A stretch of DNA of 64,000 nt, taken from assembly GCF_019320115.1 (NCBI RefSeq), contig NC_089582.1, forward strand, positions 116,566,637-116,630,636. Reading direction: 5' to 3'. Position numbers and translations under genes: made by a program. The notes under the pieces were generated by a model. It ran no database searches, was not told the DNA's origin, and saw only the letters and a list, made by a program, of their open reading frames with translations. The stretch is from Miscanthus floridulus (Eukaryota > Streptophyta > Magnoliopsida > Poales > Poaceae). This document shows, piece after piece, positions 50,164-59,931 of this stretch. Position 1 is the first letter of the stretch. Every line of letters begins with the position of its first letter.

Positions 50164-50394
50164 GACCAACTGATTTATTTTTGGCATCAATGGCGATTTT
50201 CTATCATTCACCCTCTTCGCTTGTTGGTTTCAGCCAGACTTACTCAACCAGCCAACAGTGTTTTCCTCTCACAACAAACTAGCACCAGCCAGCCTAAACC
50301 AGCCCAGAAAACAACTAGCGAACACACCGATTGTGCCAGACCAAATTATGACCAACTGATTTATTTTTGGCATCAATGGCGATTTTCTATCATT
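50164..50394. repeat. Short tandem duplication, one copy holding a MITE
   Basis: The 45 bp segment at 50164-50208 (GACCAACTGATTTATTTTTG ...) recurs at 50350-50394. Between them lies a MITE of about 120 bp (about 50209-50332) with hAT-like inverted ends (CTCTTCGCTTGTTGG and CAACTAGCGAACAC). Confidence 0.7.
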
Positions 50395-50649
50395 GTGCCA
50401 CACCAAATTACTTGAAATTAGGCATCCAATTTAACACCCCCTCTTCGGCTCTCAAGGGATCTTAGAAAGTGCCATCAAAAGAGCTCATAGTGCAGGCAAG
50501 TATCTGTGCACAATAGTGCCACTAGAGATCATCCGCCGAGAAGAATAAAGGTCCATTGGATCATATGGTGACGAGAAAATAGTTGCGCCCATTGGAGGTC
50601 ATGGTGAACAGAGCTCCGGCCTCTCTTTGGCTGAGAAAGATTACTACAA
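50395..50649. other. Intergenic, nothing recognised
   Basis: No domain, repeat or strong ORF was seen. Confidence 0.4.
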
Positions 50650-51194
50650 CCTCTATTCCACATTATAAGATAAGATATTTTGGCTTTGTTAAATATATTA
50701 TTCTTTTTATATATCTAAATATAGTGTGTATCTAGGTATATAGCAAAAACTATATATGTAGAAAAATCAAGACATCTTACTCACTTCGTCCTAAAAAGAA
50801 TGTAACGATCACTTCCCAAGAAGTAAAACTATTTGAAATTTGATCAAATTTATATAAAAAATTGCTAACATTTATGATACATAGCAAAAACTATATATGT
50901 AGAAAAATCAAGACATCTTACTCACTCCGTCCTAAAAAGAATGTAACGATCACTTCCCAAGAAGTAAAACTATTTGAAATTTAACCAAATTTATATGAAA
51001 ATTTACTAACATTTATGATACTAAATAAATATTATTAGATTAGTTACGAGATATATTTTTATAATAAACTTATTTGAGATATTTACTATACTATTTATGT
51101 AAACTTGGTTAAACTTAAAAAAGCTTGACTCATCATATACCTAGAATTATATATTTTTTTGGGACGGTGGGAGTACAATTTAGAATAGAGGGAG
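50650..51194. mobile_element. Stowaway MITE with a second Stowaway nested inside
   Basis: Outer ends are CCTCTATTCCACATTATAAG and its approximate complement AATTTAGAATAGAGGGAG. Inner element 50780-51173 has CTCACTTCGTCCTAAAAAGA and GGGACGGTGGGAG ends with TA on each side. A 141 bp tandem duplication (50740-50880 and 50881-51021) crosses the outer/inner boundary, so it arose after nesting. Confidence 0.75.
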
Positions 51195-51221
51195 TATATA
51201 CCTGTAGCTATTGGTTATATT

Positions 51222-51275
51222 TTTGCCAGTAAACAGTCTTCTTTTTTTTTTTGAGGAATTTGCCAGTAAACAGTC
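51222..51275. other. Poly-T insertion flanked by a 17 bp direct repeat
   Basis: TTTGCCAGTAAACAGTC occurs at 51222-51238 and 51259-51275. Between them is a 20 bp T-rich segment (51239-51258). This looks like a target-primed retrotransposition scar on the minus strand. Confidence 0.6.
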
Positions 51276-52448
51276 CATATGGAAGAGCTTGCCTGAAAAA
51301 CTTTAGTCCCTCTCTGCTCCAACTTCTGCTTTTGGTTTCAGGGTAAAAGCGAAAAATGGAAACAACCAATCTATTTTTAGAGTTGCTTCTAGAAGTCAAA
51401 TGCTGCATTTGTACTAGTAGAGACCGAAAGGCGTGGCAGAGGCGTTTTTGCTTGCTTACGTACTTACGTAGGATGCTCTTTTAAATTCGATTAATTAGAA
51501 AGTCAATTATAATTGAAAAAATATGTATTATACATTTGATTATTCTGAAAGTCAATTAAAAAGAAATATTTAATTTATTTAAAAGCTAGCGTTTCCTCAA
51601 AGAATCATTTTTTAAAAAACCAAAAAAGCACGAACAAACGGGCGGATCTGACTCAAACTCACCATATAGCAGAGAAATGTTCCAAGAAGTCACAAGACTC
51701 GCAACTCGCCAAGGATGGTGGCGGGTTCCGGGCTGTTGTTCATGGATCACGGTTCATTGGTCTGCTGGCGGGTTGATTCCTCCCCAAATTTCTAGCGGGC
51801 TAAAATGTCGTCTTCCTCATGAGGTTGTTGGCGCACTCCTCCGCGCCCGTCCTTTGTTAGGCGAACAGCGGGTGATGAACAGTAAAAGGAGCGACGAACA
51901 GTGGCCGAGAAATAATAGAAAAATCGGTGAAACCTTCCCCTCCAATTCTTGGCGGGCTGACTACTCCTCAATGCAAGTTCCACTAGGATGTGCGATAAAA
52001 CAGTAGGAAAAATCGGTGGAACAGTGTTTTCTTCAGCTCCACCGTGCCTAGAAAATTTGACCGAAAGTATTTTCTACATCGCAACAGTGCGCTATAGTAG
52101 TAGACACATGGGTAGGGCGGCTATCCAGGGTTTCCAGTAGACTGTGACATCGTGGTCTCCTGGCGGGCTGGCGGCTGGCGGCGGCGGCGAGGGAAGAGCG
52201 GCACGCCATACTAGCTAGGTGGCATGGCGCTGGATGATTGGACAGCAGAGGTTATCAGTCTTCCGTTCTTCCAGCATGAGAACAGGATACAGGACAAGTT
52301 TCAGATGTCATCACTGACGATCGACGACGATTGGTGCGGGTCAGCCGATGGACCGCAACCCATCCGGCCGGTGAGCCTGACAGCGGCCGGGGCAATCGTC
52401 GACGCCTCCACGGGCGATCCGATCCCACATCCGCAGCGCTCCAGTGTC
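51276..52448. other. Intergenic, nothing firmly recognised
   Basis: AT-rich to about 51640, then mixed composition with a GC-rich patch at 52150-52450. ORFs at 51677-52006 and 52224-52508 lack recognisable motifs. The second has a plausible ATG but runs into the Stowaway element. Confidence 0.4.
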
Positions 52449-52700
52449 CCTCCGTCCATAAAAGAATCTAATTATAAAAAACGTTCAATCAAACTAATAC
52501 AAATTTGATCAAGTTTATAGTAAATAATATTAATATTTATATCTCTAAATAAATTTATTATGAAAATATATTATATAGCTAATCTAATGATACTTATTTT
52601 GTATCATGAATGTTAGTATTTTTCATATAAATTCAGTCAAAGTTTAAATGGCTTTACTTTTCAAAAAACGAGAATTACATTCTTTTATGGACGGACGGAG
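52449..52700. mobile_element. Stowaway-type MITE
   Basis: It begins CCTCCGTCCATAAAAGAAT and ends ATTCTTTTATGGACGGACGGAG, followed by TA. The ends are inverted repeats of the usual grass Stowaway form. About 250 bp. Confidence 0.8.
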
Positions 52701-52781
52701 TACTTGACCACCACGCATTAAAGAATTGCACGTAACGTCATACCTTACGTCATCTTTCCATCCAGGATGTGCTCTGATATT

Positions 52782-53108
52782 AGGGGCTAATGTTTAGCCC
52801 CGTCACAACAAATATTTGGATGCTAATTAAAAGTATTAAAAATAGGTTAACTATAAAACTAATTACATCAACGAGGGCTAATTCACGAGACAAATCTATT
52901 AAGCGTAATTATGCCATGATTTGACAATGTGGTGCTATAGTAAACATATGCTAATGATGGATTAATTAGGCTTAATAGATTCATCTTACGAATTAGCTAC
53001 GGCTTCTGCAATTAGTTTTATAATTAGCTCATGTTTAGTCCTCCTAGTTAGTATTCGAACATTTGACGTGACAAAAACTAAACTTTAGCTCAAGGATCAA
53101 ACATCCTA
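52782..53108. mobile_element. MITE in the UGT upstream region
   Basis: The 5' end is GGGGCTAATGTTTAGCCCC and the 3' end is CTAAACTTTAGCTCAAGGAT. The centre is imperfectly palindromic (GGCTAATTCACGAGACAAATC against its complement near 52981). The sequence resembles a MITE common upstream of grass genes. Confidence 0.65.
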
Positions 53109-53291
53109 GTCCAGCTAGCTGAAGGTGTGTTGTTATTGCCAACTTACAATTTGGAACTGCCTCTATTTTGACGTCAGTTGTTCGATCTTGGATAGCCATC
53201 TAAAAATACAATACATTATCACTGCTGAATGCTGATGCGCAGGGTTTACGTGATATGGAAGCCAGATTAGTCCATATATATAGAATTAACT

Positions 53292-53297
53292 CACGTG
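53292..53297 (+). promoter_or_regulatory. G-box-like CACGTG
   Basis: CACGTG lies 150 bp before the UGT start codon and 42 bp before the TATA box. A CCAAT follows at about 53311. Such boxes bind bZIP or bHLH factors; use here is unproven. Confidence 0.4.
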
Positions 53298-53338
53298 CTT
53301 CCGTCACGCACCAATCGGTTTTCCACACACAAACGTGG

Positions 53339-53346
53339 TATAAAAG
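53339..53346 (+). promoter_or_regulatory. TATA box of the UGT gene
   Basis: TATAAAAG lies 96 bp before the start codon, at a normal distance for a plant promoter with a leader of about 65 bp. Confidence 0.65.
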
Positions 53347-53441
53347 GTTGCGCACTGCCGCACTCTTGCCCTTCACAAGCACCTACTCTCTCTTCCGCAC
53401 ACAGGCACAGCTAAGTGAGCGATCGGTGACCAACGCGAACC

Positions 53442-54940
53442 ATGGCCGACACATCGGAGCGCAGCAACATCCACGTCCTCCTGCTCCCGTACCCAAGCCA
53501 AGGCCACATCAACCCGATCCTCCAGTTCGGTAAGCGCCTCGCGGCGCACCGGGCCGTGCGGTGCACGCTCGCCGCGACGCGGTTCGTGCTCAGCAACAGC
53601 CAGCAGCCGTGCCCCGGCGACGCCGTCCGCATCGCCGCCATCTCGGATGGCTGCGACCGCGGCGGCCGCGCCGAGGCCGGCGGGGCCACCGCGTACCTGT
53701 CTCGGCTGGAGTCGGCCGGGTCGGAGACCGTGGACCAGCTGCTCCGGTCCGAGGCGGAGCAGGGCCGGCCCGTGCACGCCGTGGTGTACGACTCGTTCAT
53801 GCTGTGGGCACCGCGCGTGGCGCGGCGGCACGGCGCGTCGTGCGCGGCCTTCTTCACGCAGGCGTGCGCGGTGAACGTGGCCTACTCCCACGCGCGGGCC
53901 GGCCGGGTGGAGCTGCCGGTGGCGGCGGGGGGCGAGGGCAAGGCGCTGCCGGAGCTGCCGGGCCTGCCGGCGGGGCTGGAACCGGCCGACTTCCCCACGT
54001 TCCTGACCGAGCCCGACGGCGGCTGCCGCGCCTACCTTGACCTGATGCTGCAGCAGTGCCAGGGGTTTGAGGTGGCAGACCACATCCTCGTCAACTCGTT
54101 CTACGAGCTGGAGACCAAGGTAATCACGTACTAAGCTCGTGCAGTGTTAGCTAACATGGCGCTCGCCGCCGCCGGGTATGGTATGCGTGAGAATGAGGTG
54201 CTGAAATCTGACAGGAAGCGGAGTACATGGCGTCGCGGTGGGGTGCCAAGACGGTCGGGCCATCGGTGCCGTCGGCGTACCTCGACAACCGCCTCCCCGA
54301 CGACGTGTCCTACGGATTCCACCTGCTCGCCCCGATGAGGGAGGAAAGCAAGGCCTGGCTCGACGAGCGGCCGGCACGCTCCGTCGTGTACGTCTCCTTC
54401 GGCAGCCTCGCCGCGCCGAGCTCTGCTCAGATGGCCGAGGTGGCCGAGGGCTTGTGCAGCAGCGGCAAGGACTTCCTGTGGGTCGTCAGAGCCTCGGAGA
54501 CTCCCAAGATCCCCGGCGGTTTCGCTGACAAGGCCAGGGGGAGGGGGCTCGTCGTGACATGGTGCCCGCAGCTGGAGGTCCTGGCGCACCCCGCCGTTGG
54601 GTGCTTCGTGACGCACTGCGGCTGGAACTCGACCATGGAGGCACTTGGCATCGGTGTGCCGATGATAGCAATGCCGCAGTGGTCAGACCAGCCGACGAAC
54701 GCCAAATACATTGAAGATGTTTGGCGAGTCGGAGTGAAGCTACGACCAGACGACGCTGGATGTCTAGTGAGGAAAGATGAGATGGAGAGGTGCATTAGTC
54801 TGGTGATGGAAGGAGAGACTAGCAAGGAGTACAGGGAAAATGCTATGGGATGGAGCGAGAAGGCAAAAAAGGCCATGAGTGAAGGTGGTAGCTCGGACAA
54901 CAACATCATGGAGTTCCTCAGCAAAATTCTATTGAAATGA
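53442..54940 (+). CDS. UDP-glycosyltransferase, UGT74-type (two exons)
   Basis: The gene has exons 53442-54119 and 54215-54940 with a 95 bp GT-AG intron in phase 0. It encodes 467 aa, typical of plant family 1 glycosyltransferases. These soluble cytosolic enzymes move glucose from UDP-glucose to small acceptors such as hormones and phenolics. The catalytic His is His22 (PYPSQGHINP) and the likely partner Asp is Asp117 (VVYDSFMLWA). The 44-residue PSPG donor-binding box spans residues 342-385, from WCPQLEVLAHPAVGC through HCGWNS to QWSDQ, complete and ending in the Gln linked to UDP-glucose preference. The ATG is the first in frame after the TATA box and gives MADTSERSNIHVLLLPYPSQ. Exon 1 is very GC-rich, as in many grass genes. 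The intron after NSFYELETK and the sequence style suggest UGT74; the acceptor (auxin or salicylate in characterised members) cannot be told from sequence. No defects seen. Confidence 0.9.
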
Positions 54941-56858
54941 AATGATCATAGGAGAATAGACAACACAAACATCTGGAGAAATGGAGAAGATCTCGCACCT
55001 TAGGTTTGGGAATTCATAGCCGTGATGCCTGATATGGCCATTTACGCAAAATGCTATTTACACATTCTTACTTTGTCATTCACTGAAACTTAGATCAATT
55101 GTATTACCTCTATAGCTTGCTGATCAGAGCCTGGTTACAAGCGATCTTCAGCATCTGTTTTTTCTAGTCTATCTTTTTTTTCATTTTTACTATTGACATA
55201 TTGACTTCATTTTCTATTCTGAAGCGTAATCGTCCAAGGGACATCGGGCTATTCAACACAGCGATGCCACAGCTATACAACACAACACACACACTCGATC
55301 CAACTACAATTGCCGGCAAAACAGTAGGACACTCAATGTCCACCGTGCAACTCGAGCTTTAAAGGCGGTTGAGGAAAGGGAGAAGCAGTGAGTGGCGGAA
55401 GGCTGGGCCTGGGAGACGCACAGGGCCCGGGCACGACGAGCGCAGGGCAGTAGGCAGGCCTGTCAAAGTGCGAGGATCTGTTGGTGGGCTGGGCCTGCTG
55501 GTGCAGGCCGAAATCAGAAGATTTCGTGCTAAGCTACTCTCAGCTACTGCCACTTGGATTATGACCTCAACTTTTTTTATAGGAACGAAACTATTGACCG
55601 ATGTTTTGTAGCCTTGTAGGTATACCATGTGTCCCCGGCGATTAACCTTGCGTGCGCGGGTCAACTTGGCAAGCCTGGGCTTGACCGAGAAAGAAACAGA
55701 AACCTGCAACTGCAAGCGTCTTCTAGAGGCCCTTGACCGATCAACGTGCGAAACGCCGCATTTGTGGTCCGGCCGTCCGGGGAATCCCAATCCAAGCGTA
55801 CGACTGAAAGAGAAACCGGGGGTGGTGGGGCGGGGGGGATGAATCTGTCTCCTCTCTTGTGCGGTTCTTCTTCAGCTGATGTAAAAAAAATCCCCTCGCC
55901 CTCCTCCTGAACTAAATGAGCGGACAGACCACGGACAGACGGCTGAGAAATGAAGCAGGCTTGGACGCATGGTGATTGAAATGTTTGGGCTGCAGAGATA
56001 GGTATGATGATAGTGGAGGAATGGTAGGGTGGCGACCGGGACCTGAACCCTTGTTTACTGCTGCCTCGCAAAGCATCGTGGACCAGCAGCGGCACCCTGT
56101 CACGCTCACGCAGAGCCAGTAGTGCGTGCACTCCACAACAACCGATCGATCGGATTAATAATAACGGAAGCAAATTAAAGCACCAGCAAGTGAACGCGTG
56201 CGTGATGATCACTTTAATCGTGCTGGAATTGACCCTTTGACCCGTGTGCTGTGCTGGGTCGTCTGCTGCCTCTCTCTTTCACTCGGTCTGGACGCGGTGA
56301 CGAAGAAACACACAGAAAACGCAGCCCAGCTCCAACCAACCGCCTACCAGTCCGTACGTACACAGTTACACTTCCCCTTCCCCCTTGCAGTTGCAGCGAG
56401 CGGTGGCACTGCACAGCACACAGATGGGCAGATCGACGTGCACCTGGACCTGGGATTCGACCAGGTTATGATGCTGTCGAATATCGATGAGAGATTCGTG
56501 CAGAGGAACAAAAGAACAAAGTGAGGTGCAGAGACATGCACGCTAGTAGTACTCGATCTGTGCCTAGCTTGGTGGTTGGTTGGCCTGTGAGAAAAGATGC
56601 CTTTTTGTTTTGATGCGTGATTGATCGCAAAGCAGCTTTTTTAAGCTCAACATGATCTACCACTGTAGTACTAGCTACCACTACTACGACACTGTTCGCT
56701 GTGTGTATGGCTGCCTTCTAATCTAACTTTTGGAAGCAAAAGCAGTAAGCACCATCGTGCGTGCCGTTCTCCTTTTGCACTTGCTCGTCGTCCAGTGGAC
56801 CAACCAAACGGACGGACTGGGCTGGGTCTACAGTTAGTCGTGCTGGTCGCAATATCGC
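54941..56858. other. Intergenic region and UGT 3' flank
   Basis: The UGT 3' UTR lies at its start. ORFs on both strands (such as 55359-55790 and 55661-56212 minus) have no domain and overlap one another. No repeat was recognised. Confidence 0.4.
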
Positions 56859-57047
56859 CAGTCTTAGTGGGGGTTTCATGTCCCAGTTTTTAATATACCC
56901 ATATTTTGGAAACAGTGTAGAAGAGTTTCATCCCCATAAAACTTTTTTTACTCTTATAAAACTTTTATCTTCTCTCTTCATCAAGACAGTGCCATGTCAG
57001 CATATTTAATGCCTATAAAACTCTATGAAATCCCCATTGAAATTGAC
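56859..57047. mobile_element. MITE with GGGGTTTCAT inverted ends
   Basis: It begins CCAGTCTTAGTGGGGGTTTC and ends ATGAAATCCCCATTGAAATT. The ends are imperfect inverted repeats and the middle is AT-rich. This form is common in grasses. Confidence 0.65.
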
Positions 57048-57413
57048 CTTATGATCACCATACCACGCGTGGGGCCCTCGATATTCCGGGGCCAGGACAA
57101 ACATCGGTGTCAGAAAATTAACGTGTGGGGTTCATGATATATATGCATACGCTGATATGCACGCCATTTGCTTCTTTTGCCTGCTCACACCAGTGACGTT
57201 GATCCAGAGCCTATGGTCGCCCAGCCGTCTTCATCTCCTTCCCAAAAGACAAAAAAGAGGAAAACACCACTTGCATGTGCGACTGGTTCTCATGCGTATG
57301 TTATGTCGCCACCAGACGAATATATAAATAAAAAAAATCATCAAAACTAGAATACTAGTAATTTAAGTCACTTCTGTCCAAAGATTATTACTGACATTGG
57401 AAAACATCCCCAC
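57048..57413. other. Intergenic, nothing recognised
   Basis: A 60-codon ORF (57168-57350) has no domain or initiation context worth calling. Confidence 0.4.
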
Positions 57414-57540
57414 GTTCGTTTGAGCTTGTTTGGCTGAAAAACCATGGTTAAAAGTACTGTTGGCTGATTTGGTGTGCGAGAAAAATATTGTTCGTTGACT
57501 GAAAAAGTACGATTTATAAGTCAAACAAGCCCAAACGAAC
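57414..57540. mobile_element. Short hAT-like MITE
   Basis: It begins GTTCGTTTGAGCTTGTTTGG and ends TCAAACAAGCCCAAACGAAC, which are imperfect inverted repeats. 127 bp. Confidence 0.75.
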
Positions 57541-57662
57541 ATGACGCATATAGACAACTCCAACGTACAGGGTTGGTCTAGTCCTTATAGTAGGTACATA
57601 TAATTGATATGATGTCACCCGTTAAATTCGCTATAACGTAGGAGTATATAATCAGGCTCCAA

Positions 57663-57790
57663 GGTCCATTCGCTTCGCTAAAAAAACAAGTTGAAATACT
57701 GTTCTAGTTGATTGGTTGCAAGAGAAAAACACTGTTCCGGCTAAAAAGACAAGCCGAAAAATACGGATTATAAAACACGCGAACAAGACC
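57663..57790. mobile_element. Short hAT-like MITE, diverged
   Basis: It begins GGTCCATTCGCTTCGCT and ends CACGCGAACAAGACC. The interior contains the paired ACAAGTTGAAATACTGTTC and AAGACAAGCCGAAAAATACG segments. Confidence 0.6.
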
Positions 57791-58650
57791 CAAATTCATA
57801 GACGGGATCTATTTGCTTAGAATCGTATCTTAATGATAGAGTCAGCTCTCAAGGTACTCTCAATGCAGAAACCAGAGGTGATTTCTACGTCTTAGGACAA
57901 TGTGTCAAGAAATTAGGTTGCTGCAGCTAAGAGTCGCTTTGCGGGAGCGTTGATACGATAGGCAGCTTGTATGCTACATGATCCGCCCTTGTTTTACGTT
58001 CTGTCTCTTTGTAAAACTCATTTTTTTAATACAACATATAACACGGTATGTTCGTAAAAAAAACATAAGAAAGCAAAGCAGGAGGATCGCACATAGAATC
58101 GTACCCGCGGTGTGGGTATTCGTGAGTTTCGCACTTGATGGGTGTAGACATGGGTATGATGGGGGTATCAGATTTTACCGCGAGGTATCTGATAGATACC
58201 CGCAATTTGAAAATACATATGAATATATGTAACCTATGTCATATGCATCCATATCGTCGGACTCATTTAATATGCAATTTTTAGCATACGCATAGCATGC
58301 CAAACTATAAAGATGATATTTTTTATGGATGATTGAATAAAGTGATTGTGTAAGCTGTTAACTTGTTACTTTAGAATCTTGTTTAAGTTGTCTTACGTTA
58401 TTTCTATGATCATGAAGGACCGAATTATGAATCTATGTTGTCTTGTAGCTTGTGAGCTATTGTATATTATCCTATTGAACTCTACATAAGTGAGATTAAT
58501 CGTATTTGCGTGTCATTTAACTATAAATTTATTATTTTATATCATTGAATTTTTATTATGTAATCTCTTTTGAATATACCTTACTCAGGGTACCGCCGGA
58601 CACGGACACAGATACAAAATCTTACCCGGGAGTATGCTCATGGATATGTA
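57791..58650. other. Intergenic, nothing firmly recognised
   Basis: Mostly AT-rich. GGGTATC/GATACCC-type repeats near 58150-58200 recall the subterminal repeats of some hAT elements, but no ends were found. Confidence 0.35.
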
Positions 58651-58779
58651 CAGCCTCTTCGTTTCGGCTTATACGATCGTGGATTATAAGCTGCAACAAT
58701 ATTTTTCTCTCATACCAAACTAGCCCGTAGTACTTTTGACTTATAATCTACGATCATTTCAGCCGAAATGAGCAGGCTG
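58651..58779. mobile_element. Short foldback MITE
   Basis: It begins CAGCCTCTTCGTTTCGGCTT and ends CAGCCGAAATGAGCAGGCTG. The arms also pair further in (GATCGTGGATTATAAG with CTTATAATCTACGATC). 129 bp, near-palindromic. Confidence 0.8.
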
Positions 58780-59931
58780 GTAAACTCGACCGGCTATTAT
58801 CCCTAATCGTACGTGACCTTGCGAAAATGGTGAGGAGAAATATACATTATGCGGTGTGGCGTCTTGCTGACAGGACGTGTGTGTAGAGCAAATCTCCCTG
58901 TTAGCTTATGCTGAAATTTGGTTTATACTGAAGCTTATGCTAAAATATTATAAGAAGAAAATACAGTTCCATAATTAAAAAGTAGTGCTAAATAAACTTA
59001 AGCCAACGTAGCGTTACTAACTCTTTTTTTTTTAATTTATCAATAAGGACCCTCTCCTAAAAAAATAAAAGTGCCGGAGAAAGTTTGCCTTTTTAACGCA
59101 AGGAAGAAGGCAGCAAGGTCGCTCAATCATTCCCCCCACGGGTGAAAATAGAAAGACCAGGAGCCGGAGACTACCGAACGTGTGCTCACTTCCTTCAGCA
59201 GTCGTCGTCCTCGATGATAAGCAGGGGAGGTGGATCACTCGAACCTAAATAAGTGAGCTTCCAGGTCGGGAAGAGGGACCGCCGGTGGAAAACTTTGGAG
59301 GCGCCCAGCTTCCAAGATACCCACTAGCTCCCAGCCTCCCACCGTGTCCTTTCCACCCTTGGCTGATGCTAGGAAGATGGGATATTTGGAGCTCTAAGAC
59401 AACTACTTCTGATCCTTGCGCTTCATACGCACCTTGCTCCCTGCGTGTTCTTGATTTGGCCTCTAAATTTGTTGCCTGTTTTCTCGTGGTGAGGAACTAT
59501 CTTCTTTACTTGTTAGGGGATAAGACGTGTTTTTAGTTCTCCTTGAAATTTCTATGCATGCTAATTTACTGATTCTTTTTGCAGTTTGAGGTGATATCTC
59601 GATTCTAAAAATCTGCCAGATTTCTTCTCCCTGTTTGTATGGACAAATTTGGGGACGAACCCTAGTCTGTGTGTCAAGCAGCCAAAGTGGTGTTCTTGCG
59701 GAGCAAAGCTAAAACTGCAGCAGTTGGTGAGGATACAGGAGATACCGGAGGGGTGAAGGGCTTGTTAGGTTCTGCAAAGGCACTCATATTGGCTGATATT
59801 TTTTCCATCAACTGGGGCCGGATTTGCGGAAGTGCACCCCTCTTGGATTAAGCAAGAACAAAGCCTCGCAATTTTAGGATTCGGCACAATACCATCTAAG
59901 TGAACAAGTAAAGAGCCATTTGATCTTGGAC
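58780..59931 (+). promoter_or_regulatory. Upstream and 5' leader region of the ankyrin gene
   Basis: AT-rich to about 59040, then a mixed leader. A T-rich stretch ending TTTTTGCAG at 59585 follows a possible donor (CGTGGTGAGG near 59488), so a 5' UTR intron of about 100 bp is possible. Short ORFs precede the ATG at 59932. No clear TATA box was identified. Confidence 0.4.

Noticed and set aside
53373..54083. 236-codon minus-strand ORF over the UGT exon
   Set aside because: It is a GC-rich shadow of the UGT coding exon, with Arg/Ala/Gly-rich composition and no domain.
55661..56212. 183-codon minus-strand ORF and the overlapping 55359-55790 ORF
   Set aside because: No domain or gene structure, and several overlapping frames are equally open.
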